A DNA stretch of 6,453 bases from OLB11 sp044234005 (GTDB lineage Bacteria > Bacteroidota > Bacteroidia > Chitinophagales > Chitinophagaceae), in the NCBI GenBank assembly GCA_044234005.1, contig JBIIJE010000139.1:1-6453 (forward strand), read 5' to 3'. Below are positions 6,397 to 6,453 of this stretch, piece after piece. Position 1 is the first letter of the stretch. Every line of letters starts with the position of its first letter. The translations under genes were made by a program, and so were the position numbers. Under the pieces are notes generated by a model. It was not told the origin of the DNA and ran no database searches. It was given only the letters and a program-made list of their open reading frames with translations.

Positions 6397-6453
6397 ATTG
6401 AATTCAGTTCGCTTATATAAAATACTTCTGCTAGAATGAAAATTTAAAACTTC

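Noticed and set aside
1..6453. Search for mobile elements, CRISPR repeats, tRNA or rRNA genes, toxin-antitoxin or defence genes
   Set aside because: No transposase-like protein, regularly spaced repeat, cloverleaf or conserved RNA core was seen. The intergenic spaces are all 116 bp or less and the genes are housekeeping types.

Overview
The window holds six protein genes, all recognisable or at least describable, and reads as ordinary chromosomal housekeeping DNA from a member of the Bacteroidota. Four things point to that phylum: the AT-rich composition; the near absence of Shine-Dalgarno sequences; -7 promoter boxes of the TAnnTTTG type ahead of three genes (one with a TTTG -33 element at proper spacing); and the flavour of the proteins, namely an RprX-like two-helix histidine kinase without HAMP, a small loose-lipobox lipoprotein and a Bacteroidota-style TrmN6. 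Cytophagales or Chitinophagales-like organisms would fit, but this is inference.

Layout, left to right. The 3' two thirds of ispE (isoprenoid precursor synthesis, + strand) run off the left edge, and a stem-loop covers the ispE stop codon. Then come a sensor histidine kinase on + (639-1916) with its own -7 box, and a perfect 10-bp terminator hairpin shared with the convergent 3-hydroxyacyl-CoA dehydrogenase gene on - (1972-2934). From the short region 2935-3012, transcription diverges: leftward into the dehydrogenase from a well-formed promoter, and rightward into a 171-residue lipoprotein (3013-3528). A 116-bp AT-rich gap with a T9 run separates this from a TrmN6-type tRNA methyltransferase (3645-4349). 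That gene converges, with only 12 bp between stop codons, on a complete Kup-family potassium transporter on - (4362-6368). Its -7 box lies in the last 85 bp, which otherwise hold no gene.

The genes do not form one pathway or a multi-gene operon. Each looks like a separate transcription unit: isoprenoid synthesis, signal sensing, acyl-CoA metabolism, envelope lipoprotein, tRNA modification and potassium uptake. I found no mobile element, CRISPR array, tRNA, rRNA, toxin-antitoxin pair or defence island, and no sign of a new multi-gene system. The points most worth a second look are modest: a TrmN6 lacking the usual Thr-Asp pair in its N-terminal cofactor-side motif, start codons so close to the -7 box that the messages may be leaderless (the kinase GTG above all), and a histidine kinase with no response regulator in view.
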